The notes: a model not told the origin generated them from the sequence alone. A stretch of 64,000 bases of DNA from Cacajao melanocephalus (GCA_963573385.1 CAUYLG010009080.1:1-64000), one strand, 5' to 3'; numbered from the stretch's first letter, positions 47,821 to 60,762 are shown. Numbers and translations: made by a program.

Positions 47821-48030
47821 CCATAATAGTCTTTATATTTGAAGTGGATAAACGTCTTCAGTCATATCTCTGGAGATGGATCCTGACCACTAGGGTCAAT
47901 AAAACACAAGGCACTGGGCCAGGCTGAAAGCAAAGGGAATGCAGGGAAATCTAGAAACCCTGGCTTGAGGAGGGGTGGGTAGAGGCGAGGAGCTCACAGG
48001 CATCATGACATCACTTTGCTTTTGTTTTCC
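47821..48030. other. Unique spacer
   Basis: I recognise nothing here. Confidence 0.35.
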
Positions 48031-48319
48031 TTTTTTTTTTTTGAGACCAAGTCTTACTCTGTCTCCCACGCTGGAGTGCAGTGGCACAATCTTGGCTCAC
48101 TGCAACCTCTGACTCCTGGGTTCAAGTGATTCTCCTGCCTCAGCCTCCTGAGTAGCTGGGACTACAGATGCCTGCCACCACACCTGGCTAACTTTTGTAC
48201 TTTTTTTTATATACAGGGTTTCACCAATTTGGTCAGACTGGTCTCAAACTCCTGACATCAGGTAATTCAACCACCTCGGCCTCCCAAAGTGCTGGCATTA
48301 CAGGTCACCACGCCTGGCC
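48031..48319 (-). mobile_element. Alu, antisense
   Basis: The T12 tail lies on the left. The 5' end is shortened ('attacaggtcaccacgcctg' lacks 'catgagc'). The segment 'cttttttttatatacagggt' shows A-run growth inside the element. Confidence 0.92.
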
Positions 48320-48714
48320 TGATAGTCTTGATTGTGAAAAAAGTATAGAGAGAATTTGAATGCCCATGAATCTAATGTCTTTGGTTAAACCTCCCTGTTA
48401 CCCAGAAAATATGTCTCTTAGGAAGAGGTAATGCAGAGACAAAAATTTTAAGTCTCGGGAGGCAAGAGGAGGTGGTTTATCTGATGTTTGCGTCCTGGAA
48501 ACATGACCTTCCTTCTGAAGCTGGGATAGAGCTGCCCTCTGCTCTCAACCTTTTGGCAAAACACCAAAGGTGGAGAAACAAAGTCAGACACACACACATA
48601 CATCCAACAAAAAGTCCAGTGCACTAATGATTCTGCCAAACTCCACACATGCACATCTAATCATCAACTATTACGGTCGGCACTTTTAAAGGACAGTTGC
48701 CCGGGATCTGAGAA
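48320..48714. other. Unique sequence
   Basis: No repeat except a short CA patch at about 48590. Confidence 0.4.
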
Positions 48715-49260
48715 ACTGTAATAGGGATATTTGACAAGGGAGGTCAGCAAAGATTTCTCTGTGGAAGGCGCTGGAGTAGAGATGGGTAGGGTAAGAGTTA
48801 AGTAGAAAATATGACAGAGGAGGGCCAGGCGTGGCAGCTCATGTCTGTAATCTCAGCACTTTGGGAGGCCAAGGCAGGCAGATTACAAGGTCAGGAGATT
48901 GAGACCAGCCTGGCTAACACAGTGAAACCTCATCTCTACTAAAATTACAAAAAATTAGCCAGGCGTGGAGTGCATGCCTGTAGTCCCAGTTACTCAGGAG
49001 GTTGAGGCAGGAGAATTGTTTGAACCCAGGAGGCGGAGGCTGCAGTGAGCCAAGATCACACCACTGCACTTCAGCCTGGGTGGCAGAGCAAGACTCCATC
49101 TCAAAAAAAAAAAAAAAAAAAAAAAAGAAAAGAAAAAGAAAATAGGACAGAGGCTCCAAATAAAAGGAACAACGTGTGGAAAGGATCTCTGGAGAGAGCA
49201 GGGACTGGTAACAGGTGTGGCTACAGAAACAGAGTGAGCTGAGGATGTCAGGGAGGGAAG
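48715..49260 (-). mobile_element. L2 fragment, antisense (weak), split by an Alu
   Basis: The left part 'gggaggtcagcaaagatttc' and the right part 'ctggagagagcagggactgg' with 'acagaaacagagtgagctga' follow the antisense L2 pattern of a conserved block in the L2 3' half. Divergence is high. Confidence 0.5.
48804..49153 (+). mobile_element. Alu with 17-bp target-site duplication
   Basis: The body is about 48824-49136. The duplication is 'agaaaatatgacagagg' (48804-48820) and 'agaaaataggacagagg' (49137-49153), one mismatch. The tail has about 24 As followed by AAAAG units. The 'ggctaacacagtgaaacc' wording is AluY-like. Confidence 0.95.
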
Positions 49261-50147
49261 TGATAAGTGAAACATGGTTCCCTGCCACATTTTCCCCCAG
49301 GATGTTTTGTTGCTGAAAAGGTGTCATAAGTGACAAGACATGAGGGCCTGTGATCTCTTTTGCCTTCTCAGGGTGCCATCAGTGTCATAGTTACAATTAT
49401 AACGCTCCTCCTAAGATACATACTTTCTTCAACATTTCTTTCCAACTAAAACTTATAAAATATAATAAAATGCCTAATAACAGCCATCTGTGTCTACATT
49501 ACAACTTCAACAAATACGCTGGCATATGATTATCAGATTTCACAAAACTATTCCCTGGATACCTACATGGGAAGCTGTATACAAAGTGTATGTACAAACA
49601 CGCACTCGAACGTTTAACTATAGTTGAAGATCAACTTTGGAATATAATTTCTCCAAGAAAACAAATAATTATTTCCCAAATGATATTCAGACAAATGTGT
49701 TTTCAATCTTTCAAGATCTTACCAAATAATGATTCAGTGGCTGATTTTTTTTCAACTTCACGAATATTCGAGATGCTTCTATTTGCCATTAACAACAGCA
49801 GTGAAGGAAAACCAAATAGAAGAATGAGGATATCACTTCTCTTTTAATAACAATTATTTGCTTTCCAAATGGTCATTACATCTTAACATTGGTAAAGAAA
49901 GCTCTGCAGAGACTTCTGATCCCAGTCAAGGGTTCTCACCGTTACACCACGGGTGACTCTCCCTTTGGGTTCTTCTCATTATCTCTGGAAGCTAAAGGCA
50001 AAAATCTGTCAACCCAACCCAGTCAGAGCCGACCTTTCTCCTGACTTCTCCTAAAGACGACAAAACAGAGAGGAAACTGAAGAGCATGGAGTCACGGGGA
50101 GCAACAGCTCTTTGGGCCTGGTGGCGCCAGAGTAAAAGAATTTACCA
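49261..50147. other. Unique sequence
   Basis: No repeat is recognised. An 85-codon frame at 49590-49847 is unsupported. Confidence 0.4.
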
Positions 50148-50469
50148 AGACAGTTGTAGGATGCCCAGGTGCGGTGGCTGATGCCTGCAATCCAACACTG
50201 TGGGAGGCCAAGGCGGGCAGATCACCTGAGGTCAGGAGTTCAAGACCAGCCTGGCCAACATGGTGAAACCTCGTCTCTACTAAAAATACAAAACTTAGTC
50301 GGGCATGGTGGTGGGCGCCTGTAATACCAGCTACTCGGGAGGCTGAGGCAGGAGAATCACTTGAACTCAGGAGACGGAAATTGCAGTGAGCTGAGATTAC
50401 ACCACTGCCTTCCAGCCTGGAAGACAGAGAGAGACTCCGTCTCAAAAACAAAAACAAAAGACAGTTGTT
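50148..50469 (+). mobile_element. Alu with 11-bp target-site duplication
   Basis: 'aagacagttgt' flanks both sides (50148-50158 and about 50458-50468). The tail is an interrupted AAAAC repeat. Confidence 0.94.
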
Positions 50470-50985
50470 GGTAGAGAAAAGCAGATTTATTAGAGAAAGC
50501 AGGAAAACACATTGCAAGGAGGCAAGAGGCAGGGTCAGCAGAAGAGGAGCCAACTGCTAGGAGACAAGGCTTGCTGAGGATTTCATAGAACGGAACTTAG
50601 CTGATTGAGAACGCCAAGGTAGCAGGGAGCTTAACTTGCATTCTTCTTTCAGCCGGGGTGTCTGATAAATGGAGGTGCTTGATGGTGAGCAGGAAGGTTG
50701 TGAGTTATGTACGCTATCTGCGCAGGAGGGCCATATGTCATGGGCCATAAAGTAAGGCAGACCTATAGCTTTTCTGCTTTCTCTCCTTGCTTCCCCCTGC
50801 TCAAGATATAACTGGGTTGCCTGACGCAGGGGAGAGCAGAGAGGCTTCCCGAAGATGCTCCCAGTTCCCTGATCCGGAGGGGGACACACTCGGCTTCCTC
50901 CCCATCTGATTCTTTTCCGATGTGTCCGAGGTTCCTGGGCTCCCTTGCCCCAGGAATGCGGAAGAGGCCCTGGCGGTGTGTGGAG
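50465..50985 (-). mobile_element. Probable ERV LTR, antisense (first of a cluster)
   Basis: The plus strand begins with an antisense polyadenylation signal, 'gcagatttattagagaaagc' at 50481. The following 500 bp has LTR-like GC content, CpGs and no coding frame. The family is unknown and the far boundary is approximate. Confidence 0.5.
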
Positions 50986-51600
50986 CTTACTGGTGAAGTA
51001 AATACTGAAACCAAAAAGTTTTGCAGAGAGTGATTTATTAGGCAGAGAGACAAGGACAGAGCGTTCCCACGCTGTGGTGGGAGGGAATCGCAGACACGGA
51101 AATCTGCACAGGTCCGGTGCAGTGGAGCTTTAACTTTGAAGTTCTTCACACCCCATTCATGTTTTTGTCCAATGAGAGGAGTTCTTTTAAACCTCCTCTA
51201 GAGGGATTGATCTTTGACTTTGATTCCAGATTGGCTGCTTGGGCCCACAACAGAACACCTCCTTTTGGTGGGCTTTCTAAACAAAGGAAACTCACCTGGA
51301 ATTTCACCTAGCCCTGGTGCGCTGGGAAAGTTCCACGAACTCTAGGTTCCCGGATAGGGAGGCGGACGGCGGCATGGCACTGGGAAGTTTCTGCCTTTGA
51401 AATCACCCCCCTTGTGGACCCTGGAAGAGAAGTTAACACAGTCCCTCACTGCCTGCCTTATTCCCTAATTAGAACTCCACACATGGGATCCCTCTGAGGG
51501 CAAGAGAAGGTCAGGACCAAGTGCCAAGATAAATGGGATCAATCCCCAGCAAGCTGGATCTTCACGGGAGACCTGCTGAGTTTCCACTTCCAGGTAATTC
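50986..51600 (-). mobile_element. Probable ERV LTR, antisense (second of a cluster)
   Basis: An antisense AATAAA ('gagtgatttattaggcagag') lies at 51029. Upstream in LTR sense are a TTTAAAAGA-type TATA region (near 51190) and CCAAT-like 'tccaatgagagg' in antisense (51169). These fit a U3-R-U5 layout. The family is not assigned. Confidence 0.5.
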
Positions 51601-51712
51601 TGTTACTCAATCCAGACCCCAAGACAGGGTTGTTCTTTCTCATGCAAGAAAGAATTTGGATGGAATCCACAGAGTAAATTGAAAGCAAGTTTATTAAGAA
51701 AGTAAAGGAATA

Positions 51713-51995
<283 letters not shown>

Positions 51996-51999
51996 AAAA

Positions 52000-52032
<33 letters not shown>

Positions 52033-52088
52033 AAGAAAGAAAGAAAGAAAGAAAGAAGAAAGAGAGAGAGAGAGAAAGAAAGAAAGAT

Positions 52089-52151
<63 letters not shown>

Positions 52152-52155
52152 AAAG
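51996..52155 (+). repeat. (GAAA)n/(GA)n microsatellite, ~160 bp, expanded Alu tail
   Basis: Pure purine on the plus strand except one T near 52087. GAAA units are interrupted by two (GA)n blocks (52019-52031 and 52062-52074). The last ~65 bp is uninterrupted GAAA. A strong candidate for length variation. Confidence 0.97.
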
Positions 52156-52667
52156 GAATTTTTAAAATGGCTACTCCTTAGGCAGAGCAGCCCCAAGGAC
52201 TGCTGGTTGGCTATTTTTACGGTTGTTTTTGATCATATGCTAAAGAAGGGGTGGATTATTTATGAATTTTCTGGGAAAAGGGTGGGGAATTCCCACAACT
52301 GAGGGTCCCTCCTCCTTTTAGAACATATAGTTTCTGGATATTGCCGTGGCATTCACAAACTGGCCTAGTGCTGGTGGGAGTGTCTTTTAGCAGCTAATGA
52401 ATTACAATTAGCAAATAATGTGCAGTGAGGACAACCTAAGGTTGCTTTTTTTGCCTCTTGGTTTTGGTGGATCTTGGCTGGCTTCTTTACTGCATCCTGT
52501 TTCATCAATGGGATCTTTGTGGCCTGTATCTTGTACCAGCCTCCTGTCTGTCTCATCCTGTGAGTAAGAGTGCCTGACGTCCTGGGGAGGCAGCCCAGCA
52601 GGTCTCAGCTTCATTTCCCCCAGCCCCTGTTCGAGCTGCAGTCGTTCTGGTTCTAATGCTTCTGACA

Positions 52668-53884
52668 TTTTCAGTGCCCACAGACCCACAACCAGTCTGG
52701 ATATTTTTAGGTCCCACTCCTGAAGAAATCACTCATCCGTTTTCAGAAGAATTCTTTGACTAATCTATAAAGCATGCAAATGACATTCATCATTATGTGC
52801 ATAAACACAATGTGCCAGCTTGCCAGGCACATCTGTATTTTAATACTAAAAGACTAGTAATTGTTTGATGGTGACAGGCTCCACGTGCCTCTTGGCCTGA
52901 ATATCATAGGCATATTGGAGAAAGGAAATGCAGTCTAGTACTATTCCCGCTTCACGTCACCTTTGACATAAACGCTTCCATTTCAATCGCGATCTTAGGT
53001 GAGGAAGCTACCTTTTTTTTTCAACTGTGCAAACTAAAAATAGGATTCAGCTAGATAAAGTAATAATGACCTGGATCTGATAGCTCAGCATAACAATTAA
53101 GGTTCATGGATTTAGACTGAATACGCAGAAGATTCACATTTCAGTGAAAATGTGAATTAACACAGAACCATTTAATTGAAGATGGAAAACATTAGAAGCC
53201 GTTAAGGAATATTGACTTCCAGAGGTAATGGCAATGTGAGAACCAGAAGCAGAAATTGAGAATGGTGCAAAGCTGGGGGTGTCTGATTCATTCCAGCTGG
53301 GGACTGTGACAAAAAAGTGCAATTCCCTTGCATAACTTAGTGCTTTTTGTCAGTTAAAAATGATAACATTCTGTATTCTTAGCTGTGACTTAGTTCTTAA
53401 ACAGTGATGAATAGGATACCGTCATGAACACTCTCCAAACGGCTCATTCTGTTTCATTCTACCTATTTAAGACTGAAGACAATTGTTCATGGCAACCCAT
53501 GATTAAAAATACAAAAGATTGGCTTAGAGAACATCAGGGTTTGCATGGACCTTTAAGACTGTCAAATCCAACCCTCAGAATTTCCAGATGAATTAATTGG
53601 GACTAAGAGGCAGGAGGGGAAATTACTTCCTGTAAGGACAGAGCCAAGGATACAGACTTTAACCTATGCAGCTCCAGTTTGTTGTGGTTCAAATTCACCC
53701 CTCCAGTTCTGCAGAGAGCAAAGGCATTAAGCCTTGTCCAAGCAAGGCAAAATAAGCAATATAATGAAAATCATCCACAATTGCTGGTTTATCTTCTTTT
53801 ACTCTGGCTTTCCCATGATCCCTTCCTTCTCTGTCAGCCTCTTGACCAAAGATTGGCACACATTTTCTGTAAAGATTAAGTATT

Positions 53885-53894
<10 letters not shown>
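52668..53894. promoter_or_regulatory. Mostly unique sequence, possible conserved non-coding DNA
   Basis: 52,730-53,480 contains no recognised repeat and is AT-rich with an even texture. It includes a perfect 10-bp inverted repeat with a 6-base spacer at 53132-53157 ('attcacattt' / 'aaatgtgaat'). 53,520-53,690 weakly resembles an antisense MIR. No regulatory role is shown. Confidence 0.25.
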
Positions 53895-54198
<304 letters not shown>

Positions 54199-54507
54199 AG
54201 ACTTTAGACTTTGCAGGGCATTCCACCTCTGCCGTTGTAGAACCGTCAGTGGCGTTCAAACCAGAGCGACTCCATCCTGAGTAAGCACTAGGAAAATGAG
54301 GCTGGGAATTGCTGGGCTGCATTCTCAGAAAGTCAGGCAGTCCTGGCCTCTAGATGTTTATGGTTAAGGGAACAAATTAATAATGTTTACTAAACAGACC
54401 CAGACTTGAGAATGTCCAGATACCCTGATATCTGGAGAACAAAGGCATTCCTAATTTTACTTTAAAGATAATATCGATTCTTGCAAAATATAGTCATTAA
54501 GAAAACT

Positions 54508-54775
54508 GGCCAGGTGCAATGGCTCATGCCTGTCATCCCAGCACTTTGAGAGGTCAAGGTGGGCAGATTGCCTGAGGTCAGGTGTTTGAGACCAGCCTGG
54601 CTAACATGGTGAAACTCTGCTTCTGCTAAAAATACAAACAATAGCTGTGCATGGAGGCACACGTCTATAGTCCCAGCTACTCAGGAGGCTGAGGCAGGAG
54701 AATCACCTGAACCCAGGAGGCAGAGGTTGCAGTGAGCTGAGATTGCACCATTGCTCTCCAACCTGGGTGACAGGA
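54508..54775 (+). mobile_element. Alu inside the sense LTR
   Basis: A dimer whose last bases ('tgggtgacaggacaagaaag') run straight into a purine tract. No clean target-site duplication is seen. Confidence 0.92.
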
Positions 54776-55020
54776 CAAGAAAGATGGCAAGAAAGAAAAG
54801 AAAAGAAAAAGAGAAGGAAGGGAAGAGAAGGGAAGGGAAGGGAAGGGAGGGGAGAAAGAAAGAAAAGAAAAGAAAAAAGAAAGGGGAGGAAGGGAGGGAG
54901 GGAGGGAAGGGGAGAGAAAGAAAGAAACGGAGGAACGGAGGGAGGGAGGGAGGGAAGGAAGGAAGGAAAAAAGGAAAGAAAGGGAAGGAAGGAAGGAAGA
55001 AAAGAAAAGAAAGAAAGAAA
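54776..55020 (+). repeat. Polypurine tract (GGAA/GGGA/GAAA), ~245 bp, with G-quadruplex motifs
   Basis: The plus strand is nearly all purine. Four G3 runs with one-base loops occur at 54892-54906 and again at 54940-54954. A third G3+ cluster with two-base loops lies at about 54830-54852. The tract is an expanded Alu tail, and such tracts can form triplex or quadruplex DNA in principle. Confidence 0.97.
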
Positions 55021-55276
55021 ATTAGTCCTTTGTCACAAACCCTTGTAGCAGAACACGTCTCCCCGTACATACCAGCATTGTACTGAGGGTGGACGCATTC
55101 CTCCTCTTACTTTCAGAAATTTCCTACTCTGTCTATGGAGTGGCTGTTCTTTCACCACTGTGCTTTCTTAATAAACTTGCTTTTGCTTTGCACTGTGGAC
55201 TTGCCTTGAATTCTTTCTCGAGAGAGATCCACGAACCCTCTGTTGGGGTCTGGATGGCGACGCCTTCCCTGTAACA

Positions 55277-56369
55277 GTGTGGAAGCCACTGTTGAGGATG
55301 CGCGAATCAGTAAGCATGGCTATGACCCAATAGACTTTGCTCAGGGAAACAGGCTCAGGCCTGACTCACCCTCAAGCTGAAGTTCGCCTACCCCGGCTCA
55401 GTAGGACACCCTGTGTCCTTCAAAGCGCATCTCACTATTTGAGATGATCTGCTCTGTTTCCTTGTATATTAAGTGCTTTCCCAGCTGGAATGAATCCTTC
55501 ATGTGTGGGCAGAAGTTCTGACTCTCAAATTCCCTCTTATTCAGCAATCAGCACCTATGACACTGCCAGCTGTTTGTTGAATGAATAAAATAAATTAAAG
55601 ATATGTTGACCTTCTAAGTGAGAAGGCTGTGGTTGAATTTTTTTTTATTTTTTGTCATGGAAAAAGCATGAAAGTTTTTCTAGTTTACTACAGCAAACCT
55701 TAAATAACAGCTGAGCAGATGATATAAGCAAGGATTCCTCCGGAGAAAGTTCCCCTAGAGTCTCATTAATAAGAATTATTACTTTTCAAGGACACTTGGC
55801 CCCTAAGACTTCTAAAGCCATTGAATTGCTGACAGTAGGACAAGGCACAAGGACAGGGAACACGACAGTTTTTCTCTGTTCTGGCTTGCTCTTTTATTTA
55901 AAGTCTAAATGTCAAACATTAAAACTTACCTGATTAAACTTGGCTAAACAGAGCGCAGCATGACCCAGTGAGACACAAAGAAGAACTAACCCTCCTGTTG
56001 AGGGTAACAGAGGAGCTGGCAGGATTAGGAAAGTGAATTTCAGAAATCCCAGAAAAGGGCTGTTTGACCCACCTTTTACTCAGCATGGATTTTTTTAAAG
56101 ATGTTTGGTTTGTTTATTAATTAAAAGATCTATAAAATTATACCCATTTTCTCATTTAAGCGGGTAGCTCTTCTACATAATCACACTCCTCTTAATTATA
56201 AATTTGGTTATTAGAAGTTAATGAAGTGAGTACAATCTTTAATGTGATACTTTAACATCTATATTATAAAATCAGATCTTTAGAAAAATCTGTTTATATA
56301 GTCAAACAGAATTCTATGAAGGATAGCACAATAAATAATTTTACATGTAGAAAATATCTGCCAAGAATA
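55277..56369. other. Mostly unique sequence; possible L2 tail
   Basis: 'ctgtttgttgaatgaataaa' at 55570 and preceding text could be an L2 3' end (about 55440-55600). The remainder is AT-rich unique DNA. Confidence 0.45.
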
Positions 56370-56600
56370 ATAACATCTTCCATTTTTCATGCTCAGTAAT
56401 TGATCAGGAGTGTTTAATTAGCTTACTTGATCTTTACGAAAACTCTGTGACATCATGAAGTAGGAATTACAATGTCCACTTCACAGATAAGAAAACAGAG
56501 ATTCCACTAAGGTCTTTAGCCAAGGTCACATTATACTAAGAAAGGGCTGTCCAGAGCCAAGATCTGCTACACCCTAACAGAGTGTGCTTCTTCATCAACA
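56370..56600 (-). mobile_element. MIR SINE, antisense
   Basis: 'atgaagtaggaattacaatg', 'cacttcacagataagaaaac' and 'tagccaaggtcacattatac' are followed by 'agccaagatctgctacaccc'. This is antisense MIR order. Confidence 0.82.
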
Positions 56601-56799
56601 GTCTGCCTTGGTGAGCACTCAGGGCAGGAAACCAATGGAAAGATTTAGCAGTGCGTAATTTACAGTTAGGAAAGCTCAGAATCCTTCTGAGTAGGGGCAT
56701 TATTCCATTATTTTCCACAGAAGCCATCAAACATCCATAATACCTAAAGCAGGGCAGAGTGGATCAACAGGAAAAATACCAGAATACCTAGGTAAATAA
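56601..56799. other. Unique spacer
   Basis: I recognise nothing here. Confidence 0.35.
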
Positions 56800-57880
56800 C
56801 AGAAAGATATCTGAAACATTCCCAAATATTTCTAATATTTCAAAGTTAAAAAGCTTCCTTCTGAATAACCCATGAGTCAAGGAGGGGCTCACAAGGGAAA
56901 TTAAAAGATATTTCCCATTAATTGAAAATAAAAACATATCAAAATTTGTGGAGCACAACTCAATGATTTCTTAGAGGGAAATTTATAGAATTCAGTACTA
57001 CTACCGTAACAAAAGAAGAAGGTCTCAAATCAATGATCTAAGCTTCCAGCTCAAGAAACTAGCAACAAATAGCAAATTAAACCCAAAGAAAGCAGAAGGG
57101 AGAAAATAATTGAGAGTAGAAATTAATGAAATAGAAAAACACCAGAGAAAAGTCAATAAAACCAGGAGCTCATTCTTTAAAACCTCAATAAAAGTAATAA
57201 ATCTGTGGCCAGACTGATGAGAGACACAGAGGGAGAGAAATAACAAATTGCTGATAGCAGGCCTTAAAAAAAGGATGTTACTACAGATAACATAAGTTTC
57301 ATAACACATATGAAATGGGAAAATTCCTTGAAAGACATAAACTACCAAAGCTCAATCAAACATAAATAACCTGAAAAATCCTACCAAAATTAAAGAAATT
57401 GAATTTATAGCTTAGTATTTTACAAAGAAAACTCCAGGCCCAGTTGACTTCACTGGTGAATACCTCTAAAAATTGGATAAGGAAATATAAAAATTCTACA
57501 TATTTGTTCAGAAAATAAAAAATTAAACATCACTTCCAAACTGCTTATACGAGACCCTGATACTAAAATGAAACAGATATAAGAAGAAAAAAAACTATAG
57601 ACAATAAACAATAACCATAAAAATCATTAACAAAATATTAGCAAAATGAAGCTAGCAATATATGAAAAGAAAAATATACCATAACCACCATGACCAAGTG
57701 ATATTTATCCTAAGAATGAAAATTGGTTTGAAATTTAAAAATCAAGCAATATAATTTACTATATTCATAGACTAAATTGCAAAAAAACTGATTAATAAAT
57801 GTGTGAAAAGAATTTATAAATTTTGATATCCACTGATGATTAAAAACTCTCAGTAAACTAGGAATATGAAATAACTTTCT
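56800..57880 (+). mobile_element. Old L1M ORF2 fragment, truncated at both ends
   Basis: ORF2-like blocks are in order: 'gagggaaatttatagaattc' (56974), 'gaaattaatgaaatagaaaa' (57120), 'ctccaggcccagttgacttc' (57431) and 'ccaccatgaccaagtgatat' (57684). The last is 'aactctcagtaaactaggaa' near 57860, just before the catalytic RT region, where similarity stops. Stops are frequent and no frame is retained. Confidence 0.8.
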
Positions 57881-58089
57881 CAGGCAGGAATTTCTGTTAT
57901 ACTTTTTTTCTCCATTGTACTCTTTTGTTTGAAGCAGTCACAAGCTCACCTAGAGTCAAGAGAAAGAAGCATGGATTCCATCCCATAATGGCAAGAGTAA
58001 CAAATAATTTTCAGTTATTTTAAAAACCACCATAGACCATCTTCTGGTAACAAATTATTGAAATTTCTTTCACATACAAAATTCACACA
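57881..58089. other. Unique spacer
   Basis: I recognise nothing here. Confidence 0.35.
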
Positions 58090-58465
58090 TCACCCTTCCA
58101 AGATCCCATTTGAGGTACCAAAAATGATGCTGCGTAGCTTCAGAAGCTGGGCCGTCAAGGCCATAAAGCTTTCCTTTCGTTTACTGGAGCTCTTATGCTT
58201 TGAGCCCTGAGACACCCTGTAAGAATTCCAACTATCCCAAGGCCACCATGTTGTGAGGAAGCCCAAACCACATGAAGAAGTCACGTCACACTCTTCAGCT
58301 GACAGATCACCTGAGGTCCAAGATACTATGAAGCAAAAACAAATCATCCTGGTAGTATCCTGTCTGAATCCTAACTCACAGAATACTATAAGCATATAAA
58401 ATGGTTGTGTTTTGATGTCACTATATTTGGAAATACTTTATTAGGCAGCAATAGATTATTGGAAA
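58090..58465 (+). mobile_element. MLT1-like LTR
   Basis: The end 'actttattaggcagcaatag' with 'attattgg' fits the 3' end of old MLT1 LTRs. 'gaggaagcccaaaccacatg' near 58256 fits the interior. The copy is diverged. Confidence 0.6.
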
Positions 58466-59123
58466 ATTTTGCAACTGGGACATCATCATTGCTTTCTTTA
58501 TTCCTCACTTCTTTCCACCCAAAAGAAGTCAGCAATTCTTCCCACTAATATTGAGTTTGCCAATTTATATTCAAGATATCCACAATTCTCAAAATTTTAA
58601 ACCCATATAGTCCAGATAAGCACAAAAATTTTACACCCTATTTTATGTTATCTGAAATTTCAAAATAAATTTTTACAAATTCATTTTAAAAATCCATAAC
58701 AAAACAAAGAGCTACTGTTCCTTTGAGCCCTACACCTTTCTAGACCCTAATCATTTCCCTAATGCTAAATGCCATGTCAATCACTAATTTGTCCTTTCCT
58801 GTCCATTCTGGTAATTGATTGAGAGAAAGAATTAATTTTCCTTTCTACTATAATACGTTCATTTCCAAAAACTCAATCACTAATGAATACCATCCAGTAT
58901 TTCAAATTGTATTGCAATGCTTTAATTTGCTAGTTCTCCCCAAAAGTATAATCCAGAATTGTGATTGGCTACTTACTGGTAATTGTTTATGTTCTACTAC
59001 ATCAAAAAATTAAACAAATAAGGAAACATAAGTAAACTACAAGTGTAATTATAAAACTTCGTTGTAAAGAAAGAATTTTTCATTGATCATCTGGCAGATT
59101 ATTTTTTCCTTTCTTTAAAAACT
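58466..59123. other. AT-rich unique sequence
   Basis: No repeat or gene is recognised. Confidence 0.4.
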
Positions 59124-60762
59124 TCAGGCAATATCCATGATGAAGATAGATGCAGAAACCTCCAATAAAATATTGGCAAACTGATTGCAACAGCACATCA
59201 AAAAACTTATCCATCATGATCAAGTAGGCTTCATCCCGGGGATGCAAGGCTGATTCAACATATGCAAGTCTATAAACATAATCCACCACATAAACAGAAC
59301 CAAAGACAAAAACCACATGATTGTCTCAATAGGTGCAGAGAAGGCCTTTGACAAAATTCAACAGCCCTTTATGCTAAGAACTCTCAATAAACTAGGTATC
59401 GACAGAACATATCTCAATATTTATGACAAACCTACAGCCAATATCATACTGAATGGGCAAAAACTGGAAGCATTCCCTTTGAAATCTGGCACTAGACAAG
59501 GATGCCCTCTTTCACCACTCCTGTTCAATATTGTATTGGAAGTTCTAGCCAGAGCAATCAGATAAGAAAAAGAAATAAAGTATATTCAATTAGGAAAGGA
59601 GGAAGTCAAATCGCCTCTATTTGCAGACAACACGATTGTATATTTAGAAGACTCCATCAACTCAGCCCAAAATCTCCTTAAACTGATAAGCAACTTCAGC
59701 AAATTCTCAGGATATAAAATCAATGTGCAAACATCATAGGCATTCCTATACACCAATAACAGACTAAAAGAGAGCCAAATCAAGAGCAAACTCCCATTCG
59801 CAATTGCTACAAGGAGAATAAAATACCTAGGAATACAACTAACAAAGGATATAAAGGACCTCTTCAAGGAGAACTACAAACCACTGCTCAAGGAAATAAG
59901 AGAGGACACACACAGATGGAAAAAGATTCCATGCTCATGGTTAGGAAGAATCAATTTTGTGAAAATGGCCATACTGCCCAAAGTAATTTATAGAGTCAAT
60001 GCTATTGCCATCAAGCTTCCTATGACCCTCTTCACAGAACTGGAAAAAACCACCTTGAACTTCTTATGGAACCAAAAAAGAGCCCACAAAGCCAAGACAA
60101 TCCTAAGCAAAAAGAACAAAGCTGGAAGCATCATGCTACCTGACTTGAAACTATACTGCAAGGCCACAGTAAACAAAACAGCATGGTACTGGTACCAAAA
60201 TAGAGATATAGACCAATGGAACAGAACAGGGGCCTCAGAGGCAACGCCATACACATGCAACCATCTGATCTTTGACAAACCAGTTAGAATGGTGATCATT
60301 AAAAAACTTGGAGACAATAGACACTGGAGAGGAGGTGGAGAAACAGGAACGCTTTTATACTGTTGTTGGGAGTGTAAATTAGTTCAACCTTTGTGGAAGA
60401 CAGTGTGGCGATTCCTCAAGGACCTAGAAATCAAAATTCCATTTGACCAAGCAATCCCATTACTGGGCATATATCCAAAGGATTATAAATCATTCCATTA
60501 TAAAGACACATGCACACCTATGTTCATTGCGGCACTGTTTACAATAGCAAAGACTTGCAACCAACCCAAATGCCCATCAGTGATAGACTGGACAAGGAAA
60601 ATGTGGCAGATATACACCATGGAATACTATGCAGCCATAAATAACGATGAGTTTGTGTCCTTTGTAGGGACATGGATGAATCTGGAAACCATCATTCTCA
60701 GCAAACTGACACAAGAACAGAAAATCAAACACCGCAAGTTCTCACTCACAGGTGGGTGTTGA
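59124..60762 (+). pseudogene. L1 ORF2 remnant (RT and C-terminal domain)
   Basis: Main open blocks are 59317-59565 (RT palm) and 59959-60762 (267 codons, ending in the natural ORF2 stop). A glutamine codon has become TAA near 59563. The RT catalytic FADD box reads F-A-D-N at 59620-59631, so the second aspartate is lost. The 267-codon frame stays open across the internal deletion junction at about 60277, implying a deletion close to a multiple of three. There is no function to expect. Confidence 0.92.

Larger units (their letters stand above)
54244..55276 (+). mobile_element. ERV1-type solo LTR, sense, carrying an Alu and a long purine tract
   Basis: It starts 'gtcagtggcgttcaaaccag' and ends 'cgccttccctgtaaca'. 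AATAAA lies at about 55169 ('tcttaataaacttgct'), followed by a U5 with 'gttggggtctggatgg'. The Alu-free length is about 520 bp. It pairs in inverted orientation with the LTR at 51601-52667. Confidence 0.82.

Noticed and set aside
48914..49336. A 140-codon minus frame and similar 90-150 codon frames over Alus elsewhere
   Set aside because: They are translations of antisense Alu and its T-rich tail.
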